Positions 1-9,117 of a DNA stretch of 41,491 nt are shown piece by piece. Source of the DNA: Nitrosomonadales bacterium. GTDB taxonomy: Bacteria; Pseudomonadota; Gammaproteobacteria; Burkholderiales; Gallionellaceae. The notes below the pieces were generated by a model. That model made no database searches. It was not told the DNA's origin and saw only the letters and a list, made by a program, of their open reading frames with translations. A program made the translations under genes and the position numbers. Location of the stretch: the NCBI GenBank assembly GCA_016218415.1, contig JACRED010000040.1:1-41491 (forward strand). The letters are read 5' to 3'. Positions within the stretch are counted from its first letter, which is position 1. Every line of letters starts with the position of its first letter.

Positions 1-20
1 CTGAGCCTGTCGAAGGATCG
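1..20 (+). repeat. Fragment of a GTCGAAG/CTGAGC-type dispersed repeat
   Basis: The window opens with CTGAGCCTGTCGAAGGAT, which resembles the short dispersed repeat (CCGTTCG...CTGAGC.TGTCGAAG) common in intergenic regions of many proteobacteria. The minus strand of 1821-1893 carries a related, interrupted form. The left part is cut by the window edge, so its extent cannot be judged. Confidence 0.4.
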
Positions 21-57
21 CCGCGAAGCGGCTGGCGTGCTGTGATGTACACATCAA

Positions 58-363
58 TCAAAAACAAAACCGCCGGGGGTTGCCCGGCAGCAAGTCACTT
101 TTTCTTGCTTCGCCAAAGAAAAAGTAACCAAAAAGAAGGCGACCCCGGTTTACCGCCCCTGCGGGGTACCCTCGATCAGCCGCAAGCAAGCGGGGCTGCG
201 CAACTCGACCTGGCGGGGCGCACACCCCGCGCCCCACTGCGGGACTCGAACAGTGCTCGCCTAAACCTCCGCTTCCTTGCGGCTGATCGAGGCGGCGCAC
301 AGGGGATGAAAAGCGAAATTCAAAAACCTTAAACCCGTATGGTGGGCAACAAGTTGCCCACCA
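58..363 (+). repeat. Left copy of ~290-bp hairpin-ended repeat
   Basis: This gene-free stretch is almost the exact reverse complement of 1509-1815. The outer end holds a hairpin made of a T-rich arm (ACTTTTTCTT, from about 103), the loop GCTTCGCC, and an A-rich arm (AAGAAAAAGT). The inner end holds a perfect 10-bp stem (GGTGGGCAAC at 341-350 and GTTGCCCACC at 353-362). The middle is GC-rich and contains direct copies of CTCGATCAGCCGCAAG-like sequence. Open frames cross it on both strands, but they follow from the composition and have no recognisable domain. I see no transposase. It looks like a dispersed non-coding repeat of the MITE/REP kind. Confidence 0.85.
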
Positions 364-439
364 TGCTGAAGCAGATAGGCAAAACAATTTTACTCCGGTA
401 CATTGGGCTTATTGATAAGTCGCGCATATAGAGGGCCAC

Positions 440-1513
440 ATGAGTACAATTGGTGTACTTGACGAAAATAGGCTTGCACTCATTCCACCAGAGCATTGGA
501 AGGCACACGAATTCTGTTTCTTCCTACATGATCGTTTGGTACAACTGCTCGTTGAGTATGAATCAAGTGGTGCGCACAACTGGGTGACGGATGCGTTTCA
601 AAAGGTGCTGGCTGAGCAAGAAGGTGAACTGGGAGAAATTGACATCCTCAAGTTCATGAAGGAACACAAACTAACCGAGCCCTATAAGCATCATCTCATT
701 AGTCATTTGGTTCTGGCTTTAACCAGCGATATGCTGCACTTTTTATACGAGGCGCTAAGTTGCTTTGAAAAGAGAAAGTTTACCGTTGGTTTTGCGCTAC
801 TTCGCAAGCCTCTAAAGGAAAACTTGCTCTTCTTGTCTTGGTTACTAGGAAGTCAGGATGATTTCATAAAGCGATTTGAGTCTAACAATTACCAAACGCT
901 TAATGGCGTGAAAAAAGAGAAGCAGATAGAAATCTTCACTGAGGCAATTAAGAAGCTTGCTACCGATGATGCGTTTGACGCAGACCTGATTTGGAACATG
1001 ATTTACTCCAAGAATCACGGATCTGGCTTTGAATCCATCTGGCAGCGAGCAACTCACCTGATAACATCTCAAGGGGAACACCTCAAAACTGAAGACTACT
1101 CAATCAACTTTATATTTGAGAACCCCGCTAATGATCGTTTTTTTGAGGCGCTATACTCAAAGCTACCTTACTTGCTAATGTTTGTTACGCAGGTAACTTT
1201 GGAGTGCTTTAGTCTCATACTGAAAGTTAACGACAAGACATTCAGTCATCTCGTGATATCAACAATGGGTTGTTATGAAGCCTTGTTTCTTACAGGTAAA
1301 GCGCAGCCAGTAGCGCGGATGTTAAACAGAACCCTAAAGTCTTTCTTGAAGTGTGTTCACTGTGAGGCACCCTTACGAATTAATAAAGATAACGCCCCAA
1401 CAATGTATTTGGCAGAACAAATACAATGTAAAAAATGTGGCCTGCCATCTGAATTCCCGCTGTACTGGTTATTTTGTATAGCGAAAGTTTCAATCACCAA
1501 AAAGCAGGGGTGA
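440..1513 (+). CDS. Hypothetical protein with C-terminal zinc ribbon, cargo of repeat pair
   Basis: I do not recognise this 357-residue protein. It is largely helical and leucine-rich, without a signal peptide. Residues about 115-135 (the segment with ALLRKPLKENLLFLSWLL) form a strongly hydrophobic helix. Near the C-terminus two CxxC pairs (CVHC, about 311-314, and CKKC, about 335-338) look like a zinc ribbon, which suggests nucleic acid or protein binding. GAGGG precedes the ATG by a short spacing. Codon use is AT-rich, unlike the neighbouring panC. The stop codon lies inside the hairpin of the right repeat, which may end transcription. Gene alone between inverted repeats plus foreign composition suggest horizontal transfer. 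A role in phage defence is possible but no motif shows it. Confidence 0.8.
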   Translation: MSTIGVLDENRLALIPPEHWKAHEFCFFLHDRLVQLLVEYESSGAHNWVTDAFQKVLAEQEGELGEIDILKFMKEHKLTEPYKHHLISHLVLALTSDMLHFLYEALSCFEKRKFTVGFALLRKPLKENLLFLSWLLGSQDDFIKRFESNNYQTLNGVKKEKQIEIFTEAIKKLATDDAFDADLIWNMIYSKNHGSGFESIWQRATHLITSQGEHLKTEDYSINFIFENPANDRFFEALYSKLPYLLMFVTQVTLECFSLILKVNDKTFSHLVISTMGCYEALFLTGKAQPVARMLNRTLKSFLKCVHCEAPLRINKDNAPTMYLAEQIQCKKCGLPSEFPLYWLFCIAKVSITKKQG

Positions 1514-1815
1514 GCAACTTGTTGCTCACCCGATTTAAGGTGTTGGGTTTCCGCTTTTCATCCCCTGTGCGCCGCCTCGATCAGACGCAAGCAAGCGGAG
1601 GTTTAGGCGAGCACTGTTCGAGTCCCGCAGTGGGGCGCGGGGTGTGCGCCCCGCCAGGTCGAGTTGCGCAGCCCCGCTTGCTTGCGGCTGATCGAGGGAA
1701 CCCCGCAGGGGCGGGAAACCGGGGTCGCCTTTTCTTTGGCTACTTTATTTTGGCGAAGCAAAAGAAAGTTGCTTGCTGCCGGGCAACCCTCGGCGAAGTT
1801 GATTTTGATTTTTGT
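1509..1815 (-). repeat. Right copy of the repeat, inverted relative to 58-363
   Basis: Read on the minus strand, this matches 58-363 over nearly its whole length with scattered substitutions and short indels. The inner hairpin is GGTGAGCAAC (1509-1518) with GTTGCTCACC (1521-1530), and it overlaps the stop codon of the gene between the copies. The two copies differ at a paired position of this stem, G-C in the left and A-T in the right, so pairing is kept. The outer end again holds the T-rich/A-rich hairpin around GCTTCGCC. The rest of the gap to 1921 holds only a short inverted repeat (see 1839-1872). Confidence 0.85.
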
Positions 1816-1838
1816 CATTCATGCTTCGACATAGCCAT

Positions 1839-1872
1839 TCGACTAAGCTGTCAAAATACGACAGCCAAGTCG
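1839..1872. repeat. Imperfect inverted repeat upstream of panC
   Basis: CGACTAAGCTGTC and GACAGCCAAGTCG face each other across a 7-nt AT-rich loop, forming an imperfect stem. On the minus strand the surrounding sequence reads CCGTTCGTGCTGA, then this hairpin, then TGTCGAAGCATGAA. This looks like the dispersed CTGAGC/GTCGAAG repeat interrupted in its middle. Effect on panC is unknown. Confidence 0.4.
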
Positions 1873-1900
1873 CTGGTTATCAGCACGAACGGCTTGTTAA

Positions 1901-2764
<864 letters not shown>

Positions 2765-2768
2765 TCGG

Positions 2769-2796
2769 TTGCTTGAATGGCCGGGTGCTATATAAT
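2769..2796 (+). promoter_or_regulatory. Sigma70-type promoter for panD
   Basis: TTGCTT (2769-2774), a 16-nt spacer and a perfect TATAAT (2791-2796) lie in the panC-panD gap, about 30 nt before the panD start. This would let panD be transcribed separately from panC. Confidence 0.6.
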
Positions 2797-2825
2797 CCGC
2801 GCCCACTTGAAACAGGAGGAGTTCC

Positions 2826-3206
2826 ATGCAGAGAATCATGCTTAAAGCCAAGTTGCACCGGGTGCGCGTTACGCATTCCGAACTGCACTATGAAGGCTCC
2901 TGCGCGATCGATGACGATTTGCTGGATGCCGCCGATATCAGGGAGTATCAGCAGATCGATATATACAACGTCACCAATGGCGAGCGATTCACCACTTACG
3001 CGATACGCGCGCAACGCGGTTCGGGTGTCATTTCCGTGAATGGAGCCGCCGCACACAAGGCTAATCCGGACGACATACTCATTATCGCCAGCTATGCGAT
3101 GTATACCGAGCTGGAGCTGCAAAAATACCACCCGCAACTAGTCTATGTAGATGAGGGCAACCGCATCATCGCGCAGCGCGATCAAATACCTGTGCAGGCT
3201 GCTTAG
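2826..3206 (+). CDS. panD: Aspartate 1-decarboxylase proenzyme
   Basis: PanD converts L-aspartate to beta-alanine, the second substrate of PanC. The 126-residue proenzyme is normal in length. The self-processing site is present as HYEGSC, with cleavage expected between Gly24 and Ser25, which produces the pyruvoyl group on the new N-terminal Ser. The conserved Lys9, the Tyr-Asn-Val-Thr-Asn-Gly segment around residue 58 and the NGAAAH segment near residue 72 are also visible. AGGAGG stands 5 nt before the ATG, giving a strong start. It has its own promoter in the gap after panC. Confidence 0.97.
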   Translation: MQRIMLKAKLHRVRVTHSELHYEGSCAIDDDLLDAADIREYQQIDIYNVTNGERFTTYAIRAQRGSGVISVNGAAAHKANPDDILIIASYAMYTELELQKYHPQLVYVDEGNRIIAQRDQIPVQAA

Positions 3207-3244
3207 GTATCGGTGCTTTGCAGGGTTTTTATTGGCTGGATTCA

Positions 3245-3273
3245 TTGACCGTTAGAGTGTTCGCGGGTAGCAT
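3245..3273 (+). promoter_or_regulatory. Sigma70-type promoter for tpiA
   Basis: TTGACC (3245-3250), a 17-nt spacer and TAGCAT (3268-3273) lie about 35 nt before the tpiA start. It is the only good candidate in the panD-tpiA gap and may serve tpiA-secG. Confidence 0.5.
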
Positions 3274-3307
3274 GGCGCGCTTTCATGCTTAGCGGATTGA
3301 TTAAACT

Positions 3308-4063
3308 ATGCGTCGCAAATTGGTTGCCGGGAATTGGAAGATGAACGGTGCGCTGGCCCAGAATGCAGCTTTGCTGGACGCGGTGCGCAGCGGGATGAGT
3401 GGGTTGAAGAATGTAGACTGCGCAGTATGCGTGCCGTTTCCCTATCTGGCCCAGGCGCAGCAGAAATTGTCAGGCAGTAATGTGAATTGGGGCGCGCAGG
3501 ATGTGCATCAGCTGGATAAGGGTGCGTACACCGGCGAAGTGTCCGCAGCGATGTTGCGCGATTTCGGTTGCACCCATGTGATCGTCGGTCATTCGGAGCG
3601 ACGCGCCTACTGCGGCGAAAGCAGTCATCTGGTGGCGGAGAAGTTTCTGGCGGCGCAGCAAGCCGGGTTGACGCCTATCCTGTGCGTGGGCGAAACGCTG
3701 GAGCAGCGTGAAGGCGGCGTAACCGAGGCTGTGGTCGCCGAGCAATTGGACGCGCTGATACAGTTGGGCGGCGTGCAGGCGTTGCGCGGTGCGGTGGTGG
3801 CTTACGAGCCGGTGTGGGCGATCGGCACCGGGAAAACAGCCACATCCGTGCAGGCGCAAGCGGTTCACGCATTTATCCGCCGGCGGATCGCATCTCATGA
3901 TGGTCAAATCGCTGCGGGGTTGTGTATACTCTACGGTGGTAGCGTGAAGGCGAATAATGCGGTGGAGCTGTTTTCGATGCCTGACATCGACGGCGGTTTG
4001 ATCGGCGGTGCTTCCCTGGTGGCGGATGAGTTTCTGGCGATATGTCGCGCTGGTCAGGTTTAA
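3308..4063 (+). CDS. tpiA: Triosephosphate isomerase
   Basis: TpiA interconverts dihydroxyacetone phosphate and glyceraldehyde 3-phosphate in glycolysis, gluconeogenesis and the Calvin cycle. The 251-residue TIM barrel has every catalytic element: Asn9 and Lys11 in GNWKMNG, His95 in VIVGHSERR, Glu167 in [11 protein letters not shown] (the flexible loop follows), and the phosphate-binding YGGSV near residue 215. The ATG gives the canonical [14 protein letters not shown]. secG begins 19 nt after the stop, as in many betaproteobacteria, so co-transcription is likely. Confidence 0.98.
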   Translation: MRRKLVAGNWKMNGALAQNAALLDAVRSGMSGLKNVDCAVCVPFPYLAQAQQKLSGSNVNWGAQDVHQLDKGAYTGEVSAAMLRDFGCTHVIVGHSERRAYCGESSHLVAEKFLAAQQAGLTPILCVGETLEQREGGVTEAVVAEQLDALIQLGGVQALRGAVVAYEPVWAIGTGKTATSVQAQAVHAFIRRRIASHDGQIAAGLCILYGGSVKANNAVELFSMPDIDGGLIGGASLVADEFLAICRAGQV

Positions 4064-4082
4064 TTTTGTCTTTGGAGTCTGT

Positions 4083-4427
4083 GTGGAAACATTAGTTTGG
4101 GTAGTGCATGTGTTGGCGGCGGTGGTGTTGATCGGTCTCGTGTTGATACAGCATGGCAAGGGTGCCGACATGGGCGCGGCATTCGGTACCGGCTCGGCGG
4201 GTAGTCTGTTCGGTTCCAGCGGTTCTGCAAATTTCCTCAGTCGTAGCACGGCAGTGGCTGCGGCGCTGTTTTTCATTACCAGCTTGTCGCTGACTTATAT
4301 TTATTCGCATCCCGCCCAGCAGCAGGGGGTGATGGATAAAGTGGATGCGGCTGCCACGCAATCGGCTCCGGTCGCGCCTGTGGCTGACCCCGCTGACTTG
4401 TCGAAGTCCAGGGAGATTCCGAAGTAG
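4083..4427 (+). CDS. secG: Preprotein translocase subunit SecG
   Basis: SecG is the small accessory subunit of the SecYEG channel in the inner membrane. The GTG at 4083 is chosen because GGAG (4074-4077) lies at the right distance and it gives the normal N-terminus METLVWVVHVLAAV; longer readings into tpiA are not typical. The 114-residue protein shows two membrane helices (about 3-22 and 56-74) separated by the conserved HGKGADMGAAFG...SLFGSSG loop. The tail (about 85-114) is Ala/Pro-rich and poorly conserved, as is common in SecG. Confidence 0.95.
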   Translation: METLVWVVHVLAAVVLIGLVLIQHGKGADMGAAFGTGSAGSLFGSSGSANFLSRSTAVAAALFFITSLSLTYIYSHPAQQQGVMDKVDAAATQSAPVAPVADPADLSKSREIPK

Positions 4428-4439
4428 TTTGGGCGGTAT

Positions 4440-4526
<87 letters not shown>

Positions 4527-4570
4527 GAAATAAGCAGGTACGGGTTCGTATCGGCAAAAATGATTAGAAA

Positions 4571-4596
4571 GTGATTCCGGACGGTTCGCGAATCAC
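4571..4596 (+). promoter_or_regulatory. Inverted repeat in the nuoA leader
   Basis: GTGATTC (4571-4577) and GAATCAC (4590-4596) form a perfect 7-bp dyad about 20 nt before the nuoA start and just ahead of its Shine-Dalgarno AGAAGGGGGA. It could be an operator or an RNA leader hairpin of the nuo operon. Nothing identifies the regulator. Confidence 0.3.
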
Positions 4597-4615
4597 GGGT
4601 AGAAGGGGGAATTCA

Positions 4616-4972
4616 ATGTTGGAAAATTATTTTCCGGTGCTGTTGTTCATCTGTGTCGGCCTGGCTGTCGGCGTCATGCCGTTGATTCTCGGGAGGTTTG
4701 CCGCCCCGCACCGCCCCGATAGCGCCAAGCTTTCACCTTACGAGTGCGGCTTCGAGGCTTTTGAAGATGCGCGCATGAAATTTGACGTGCGCTATTATCT
4801 GGTTGCCATCCTGTTCATCCTTTTCGATCTCGAGATCGCATTCCTCTTTCCGTGGGCGATCGTGCTTAAGGAACTCGGGACGTTTGGCTTTGTTTCCATG
4901 ATGATTTTTCTGGCCATTCTGGTGGTCGGCTTTGTCTATGAATGGATGAAAGGAGCTCTGGAATGGGAATAG
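4616..4972 (+). CDS. nuoA: NADH-quinone oxidoreductase subunit A
   Basis: NuoA is a small membrane subunit of respiratory complex I that borders the quinone site. The ATG at 4616 follows AGAAGGGGGA and gives [11 protein letters not shown], the usual start. The 118-residue protein has three membrane helices (about 5-27, 60-80, 88-110). The conserved loop [23 protein letters not shown] (about 40-62) is intact. Its last codons overlap the nuoB start by 10 nt. It opens the operon nuoA-N, 90 nt after the tRNA gene. Confidence 0.97.
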   Translation: MLENYFPVLLFICVGLAVGVMPLILGRFAAPHRPDSAKLSPYECGFEAFEDARMKFDVRYYLVAILFILFDLEIAFLFPWAIVLKELGTFGFVSMMIFLAILVVGFVYEWMKGALEWE

Positions 4973-5442
4973 AAGGCGTTCTCGAGAAGGGGTTCGTGAC
5001 CACTTCGCTGGATACGGTCATCAATTACACCCGCACCGGTTCTTTGTGGCCGATGACATTCGGCCTGGCCTGCTGTGCGGTGGAGATGATGCATGTGGCG
5101 CTGTCGCGATACGACCTGGATCGCTTCGGTGCGGGTGCATGGCGTCCAAGCCCGCGACAGTCCGATCTGATGATCGTGGCGGGCACCCTGTGCAACAAGA
5201 TGGCGCCAGCCTTGCGCAAGGTCTACGACCAGATGCCGGAGCCGCGTTATGTGATTTCCATGGGGTCCTGCGCCAACGGCGGCGGGTATTACCACTATTC
5301 CTATTCGGTAGTGCGCGGTTGCGACCGCATCGTGCCGGTGGATATCTATGTCCCCGGATGCCCGCCGACTGCGGAAGCGCTGCTTTATGGCCTGATCCAG
5401 TTGCAGGCCAAGATCAATCGAACCAATACCATCGCGCGTTAG
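4963..5442 (+). CDS. nuoB: NADH-quinone oxidoreductase subunit B
   Basis: NuoB carries the terminal [4Fe-4S] cluster N2, which passes electrons to quinone at the peripheral arm-membrane junction of complex I. The 159-residue protein has all four ligands: adjacent Cys37-Cys38 in [10 protein letters not shown], Cys103 in [10 protein letters not shown] and Cys133 in [11 protein letters not shown]. The start at 4963 ([11 protein letters not shown]) is preferred because AAAGGAG lies just upstream; it overlaps the end of nuoA by 10 nt, which implies translational coupling. Confidence 0.98.
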   Translation: MGIEGVLEKGFVTTSLDTVINYTRTGSLWPMTFGLACCAVEMMHVALSRYDLDRFGAGAWRPSPRQSDLMIVAGTLCNKMAPALRKVYDQMPEPRYVISMGSCANGGGYYHYSYSVVRGCDRIVPVDIYVPGCPPTAEALLYGLIQLQAKINRTNTIAR

Positions 5443-5449
5443 GACAAAC

Positions 5450-6091
5450 ATGGCTGAGGATTTGAATAAGCTGGGCGAGCGTTTGCGCGAAGTTTTTGCC
5501 GGCAAGGCGGTAAGCCTGGAAAACAGGCTGGGTGAGCTGACTTTGGTGATCGATGCTGCAGACCTCCTGGAGGTGTTCACCCGACTACGCGACGATGAAA
5601 AATTCCGCTTCGCGCAATTAACCGATCTGTGCGGCGTGGACTACTCCACCTACGGCAGTGATGCTTCGGATGGCGGCGTCTATCTGGCAGCCGATGATGC
5701 GCGTGCCGCCGAATTCAAGGGGCGCTTTGCCGTCGTCTATCATTTGCTTTCAGTGGAACGAAACGCGCGTTTGCGCGTGAGAGTATTCGCCAGGGATGAC
5801 GCGATGCCTGCGCTCGATTCGGCGATCGAGGTGTGGCCCAGCGCCAACTGGTTCGAACGCGAGGCCTTCGACCTGTACGGCATCGTATTTTTGGGCCACC
5901 CCGATCTGCGCCGTATCCTGACCGACTACGGTTTCATCGGCAATCCATTCCGCAAGGACTTCCCGCTTTCCGGGCATGTCGAGATGCGTTACGACCCGGC
6001 CCAGCAGCGCGTGGTTTACCAGCCGGTTTCGATTGAGCCGCGCGAAATCACCCCGCGCATCGTGCGTGAAGAAACTTACGGATGCAACTGA
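5450..6091 (+). CDS. nuoC: NADH-quinone oxidoreductase subunit C
   Basis: NuoC is a soluble subunit of the complex I connecting module. The 213 residues match the free-standing form found in beta- and alphaproteobacteria, not the NuoCD fusion of enterics. The signature [26 protein letters not shown] (about residues 138-163) and the following [19 protein letters not shown] segment are intact. It lies 7 nt after nuoB, with TTAGGA upstream of the ATG, and 10 nt before nuoD. Confidence 0.97.
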   Translation: MAEDLNKLGERLREVFAGKAVSLENRLGELTLVIDAADLLEVFTRLRDDEKFRFAQLTDLCGVDYSTYGSDASDGGVYLAADDARAAEFKGRFAVVYHLLSVERNARLRVRVFARDDAMPALDSAIEVWPSANWFEREAFDLYGIVFLGHPDLRRILTDYGFIGNPFRKDFPLSGHVEMRYDPAQQRVVYQPVSIEPREITPRIVREETYGCN

Positions 6092-6101
6092 GGATTCGTT
6101 C

Positions 6102-7355
6102 ATGGCTGAAATCAAGAATTACACAATGAACTTCGGGCCGCAGCATCCTGCGGCTCACGGGGTGCTGCGCCTGGTGCTGGAACTGGACGGTGAGGTGGTC
6201 GAGCGCGCCGATCCGCACATCGGCCTGCTGCACCGTGCCACCGAGAAACTGGCCGAGCACAAGACCTTCCTGCAATCCGTGCCCTATATGGATCGGCTGG
6301 ATTACGTGTCGATGATGTGCAACGAGCACGCTTATGTGATGGCGATCGAGAAGCTGGCCGGCATCGAAGTGCCGTTGCGCGCCCAGTATATCCGCGTGAT
6401 GTTCGACGAGATCACGCGCATCCTGAATCATCTGTTGTGGTTGGGCGCTTCCGGCATGGACCTCGGCGCGATGACGATGTTCTTCTATACCTTCCGCGAG
6501 CGCGAAGATTTGATGGATGTGTACGAGGCGGTATCCGGCGCGCGTATGCATGCGGCCTATTACCGTCCGGGTGGGGTGTATCGCGATTTGCCGGATACCA
6601 TGCCGCAATATCAGGCATCGAAGATCCACAATGCATCGGCGATCAAGCGCATGAATGCGAACCGGCAGGGTTCGCTGCTCGATTTCCTCGAAGACTTTAC
6701 TAATCGCTTCCCCGCCTGTGTGGATGAGTATGAGACTCTGCTGACCGACAATCGCATCTGGAAGCAGCGCACCGTGGGTATCGGTGTGGTATCGCCGGAG
6801 CGCGCCCTGGCGATGGGCTTCACCGGGCCGATGCTGCGCGGTTCCGGGGTGGAGTGGGATCTGCGCAAGAAGCAACCCTACGAAGTCTATGACCGCCTCG
6901 ATTTCGATATTCCGGTCGGTGTCGAGGGCGATTGTTATGACCGTTATCTGGTGCGCATCGAGGAGATGCGCCAGGCGAATCGCATCATCAGGCAATGCAT
7001 AGACTGGCTGCGCAAGAATCCGGGTCCGGTCATCACCGAATCGCACAAGTTTGCACCGCCGAAGCGCGAGGCGATGAAGCAGAACATGGAAGAGCTGATC
7101 CATCACTTCAAGTTGTTCACCGAAGGCATGCATGTCCCTGCCGGTGAGGTTTATTCGGCGGTGGAGCATCCCAAAGGCGAGTTCGGTATCTATCTGGTTT
7201 CGGATGGCGCGAACAAGCCCTACCGCCTGAAGATACGCGCGCCGGGTTATCCCCACCTGGCAAGTTTGAACGAGATGTCCCGTGGCCACATGCTGGCGGA
7301 CGTGGTGGCGATCATCGGCACACAAGACATCGTTTTTGGAGAGATAGACCGCTGA
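6102..7355 (+). CDS. nuoD: NADH-quinone oxidoreductase subunit D
   Basis: NuoD (417 residues) forms the quinone pocket together with NuoB and NuoH. It is related to the large subunit of NiFe hydrogenases but lacks the metal-binding cysteines. The start [20 protein letters not shown] at 6102 is the conserved N-terminus; the open frame extends upstream inside nuoC but has no ribosome site there. The [18 protein letters not shown] segment, the [23 protein letters not shown] segment and the C-terminal [18 protein letters not shown] are all present. The stop overlaps the nuoE start by one base (TGATG). Confidence 0.98.
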   Translation: MAEIKNYTMNFGPQHPAAHGVLRLVLELDGEVVERADPHIGLLHRATEKLAEHKTFLQSVPYMDRLDYVSMMCNEHAYVMAIEKLAGIEVPLRAQYIRVMFDEITRILNHLLWLGASGMDLGAMTMFFYTFREREDLMDVYEAVSGARMHAAYYRPGGVYRDLPDTMPQYQASKIHNASAIKRMNANRQGSLLDFLEDFTNRFPACVDEYETLLTDNRIWKQRTVGIGVVSPERALAMGFTGPMLRGSGVEWDLRKKQPYEVYDRLDFDIPVGVEGDCYDRYLVRIEEMRQANRIIRQCIDWLRKNPGPVITESHKFAPPKREAMKQNMEELIHHFKLFTEGMHVPAGEVYSAVEHPKGEFGIYLVSDGANKPYRLKIRAPGYPHLASLNEMSRGHMLADVVAIIGTQDIVFGEIDR

Positions 7356-7834
7356 TGTTATCCGAGCAAATACAAACCAGTATCAACCGCGAGTTGAAAA
7401 AGTATCCTGCGGACCAGAGACAGTCCGCGGTGATGGCCGCACTGCGTTTCGTGCAGGACGAGAAGGGCTGGATCGCGAATGAGGATATGGCCGATATCGC
7501 GACCTATCTGGGCATGCCGAAAATGGCGGTGTATGAAGTCGCGACCTTCTATCACATGTACAACCTCAAGCCTATGGGCAGGCATACGCTAACGGTATGC
7601 ACCAACCTGTCGTGCACGCTGTGCGGGGCGGGGGATACCGTGGCATATCTAAAAACAAAGCTGGGTATCGGTTTCGGCGAAGTGACCGCAGACGGAAAAT
7701 TCGGTTTGCGTGAGGGCGAATGCATGGGCGCGTGCAAGGATGCGCCGTTGTTCACCGTAAACAACAAAAAACTCTGCGGCCGTTTGAACAAAGAAAAAAT
7801 AGATACCATATTGGCGGAGCTGGACAAATCATGA
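7355..7834 (+). CDS. nuoE: NADH-quinone oxidoreductase subunit E
   Basis: NuoE (159 residues) is the thioredoxin-like subunit of the NADH dehydrogenase module and holds the [2Fe-2S] cluster N1a. The ligands are visible as Cys82 and Cys87 ([11 protein letters not shown]) and Cys123 and Cys127 ([11 protein letters not shown]). The [11 protein letters not shown] segment near residue 60 is typical. It starts on the last base of nuoD's stop codon and its own stop overlaps nuoF by ATGA, so the three are coupled in translation. Confidence 0.98.
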   Translation: MLSEQIQTSINRELKKYPADQRQSAVMAALRFVQDEKGWIANEDMADIATYLGMPKMAVYEVATFYHMYNLKPMGRHTLTVCTNLSCTLCGAGDTVAYLKTKLGIGFGEVTADGKFGLREGECMGACKDAPLFTVNNKKLCGRLNKEKIDTILAELDKS

Positions 7835-9096
7835 AGGGCCCGGTCATTTTCACCACGCTGGATTCAGACCGGCCCTGGACGCTGGAAAACTATCTCAAGG
7901 TCGGCGGCTATCAGGCGTTGCGCAAGGTGCTGACCGAGAAGATCGCGCCCGACACCATCATCGCGGAAGTCAAGCTGTCCGCGCTGCGCGGACGCGGCGG
8001 CGCGGGTTTTCCGACCGGCCTGAAATGGAGTTTCATGCCCAAGAATTACGTGGGCGACAAATATATCGTCTGCAATTCCGACGAGGGTGAGCCGGGCACC
8101 TGCAAGGACTGGGACATTCTGCGTTACAACCCGCATCTGCTGATAGAAGGCATGGCGATTGCAGCCTATACGATGGGTGTAAAGGTCGGCTATAACTACG
8201 TGCACGGCGAAATCTTCGAGGCCTATGAGCGCATGGAGGAGGCGTGCGAAGCGGCGCGTGCTGCCGGTTATCTGGGCGACAGCATCATGGGCACGGATTT
8301 CAGCTTCGATCTGCATAACCACCTCGGTTACGGCGCCTACATCTGCGGCGAGGAAACCGCGTTGCTCGAATCGCTGGAGGGCAAGAAAGGCCAGCCGCGT
8401 TTCAAACCGCCTTTCCCCGCGAGTTTCGGCCTGTATGGCAAACCGACCACCATCAACAATACCGAGACCTTTGCCAGCATCCCCTACATCATCAACAACG
8501 GCGGGCAGAAGTTCCTCGAGCTGGGCAAGCCCAACAACGGCGGCACCAAACTGTTCTCGGTGTCCGGCCATGTGAATAATCCGGGCAACTTCGAAGTGCC
8601 TATGGGCACACCGTTCAGCGAACTGCTGAAAATGGCGGGCGGGGTGCGCAACGGCCATACGCTCAAGGCGGTGATCCCTGGAGGCTCGTCGATGCCGATC
8701 TTGCCCGGCAATATCATGATGGATCTGACCATGGATTACGACGCCATTTCCAAGGCGGGTTCGGGGCTGGGCAGCGGCGCGGTGATCGTGATGGATGAAA
8801 CCACCTGCATGGTGCGCGCGCTCGAGCGTTTGTCCTATTTCTACTACGAGGAATCCTGCGGGCAGTGCACGCCGTGCCGCGAAGGCACCGGCTGGCTGTA
8901 TCGCGTCGTGCATCGCATCGAGCACGGCGAGGGCCGCAAGGAGGATCTGGATTTGTTGTTGAGCGTCGGGGAAAACATCGCAGGGCGCACCATCTGCGCG
9001 CTGGGTGAGGCGGCAGTCTGGCCGGTGCAGGGCATGCTCAGGCATTTCCGCGACGAATTTGAATATCACATCGAACACAAGCGTTGCTTGGTGTAA
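7831..9096 (+). CDS. nuoF: NADH-quinone oxidoreductase subunit F
   Basis: NuoF (421 residues) binds NADH and FMN and holds [4Fe-4S] cluster N3; it is where electrons enter complex I. The glycine-rich nucleotide site [17 protein letters not shown] (about residues 53-69) and the [11 protein letters not shown] segment are intact. The cluster ligands are Cys343, Cys346 and Cys349 in [12 protein letters not shown] and Cys389 in [12 protein letters not shown]. The ATG at 7831 overlaps the nuoE stop and gives [16 protein letters not shown], so the longer frame into nuoE is rejected. Confidence 0.98.
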   Translation: MKGPVIFTTLDSDRPWTLENYLKVGGYQALRKVLTEKIAPDTIIAEVKLSALRGRGGAGFPTGLKWSFMPKNYVGDKYIVCNSDEGEPGTCKDWDILRYNPHLLIEGMAIAAYTMGVKVGYNYVHGEIFEAYERMEEACEAARAAGYLGDSIMGTDFSFDLHNHLGYGAYICGEETALLESLEGKKGQPRFKPPFPASFGLYGKPTTINNTETFASIPYIINNGGQKFLELGKPNNGGTKLFSVSGHVNNPGNFEVPMGTPFSELLKMAGGVRNGHTLKAVIPGGSSMPILPGNIMMDLTMDYDAISKAGSGLGSGAVIVMDETTCMVRALERLSYFYYEESCGQCTPCREGTGWLYRVVHRIEHGEGRKEDLDLLLSVGENIAGRTICALGEAAVWPVQGMLRHFRDEFEYHIEHKRCLV

Positions 9097-9117
9097 AGCT
9101 GACGGGTCAGGTGCGTA

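Larger units (their letters stand above)
58..1815. mobile_element. Putative composite unit: inverted repeats flanking one cargo gene
   Basis: Two inverted ~290-bp repeats with hairpin tips enclose a single AT-rich gene (440-1513). Both flanks are GC-rich and the following genes are core metabolic genes, so the unit looks like an insertion. There is no transposase or integrase inside. If it moves, an enzyme supplied in trans would be needed. The alternative is that two independent repeat insertions happen to bracket the gene. No target-site duplication was recognised. Confidence 0.4.

Noticed and set aside
42..387. Open frames of 96-109 codons on both strands in the left repeat (and similar ones at 1474-1818)
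   Set aside because: They coincide with a non-coding repeat present in two orientations, show no domain or ribosome site, and arise from GC-rich composition.
6048..7325. Long minus-strand frames opposite nuoD, nuoF, nuoG, pyrG and the GGDEF-EAL gene (up to 858 codons)
   Set aside because: They are His/Arg/Asp-rich shadow frames of high-GC genes that carry complete conserved motifs on the plus strand.
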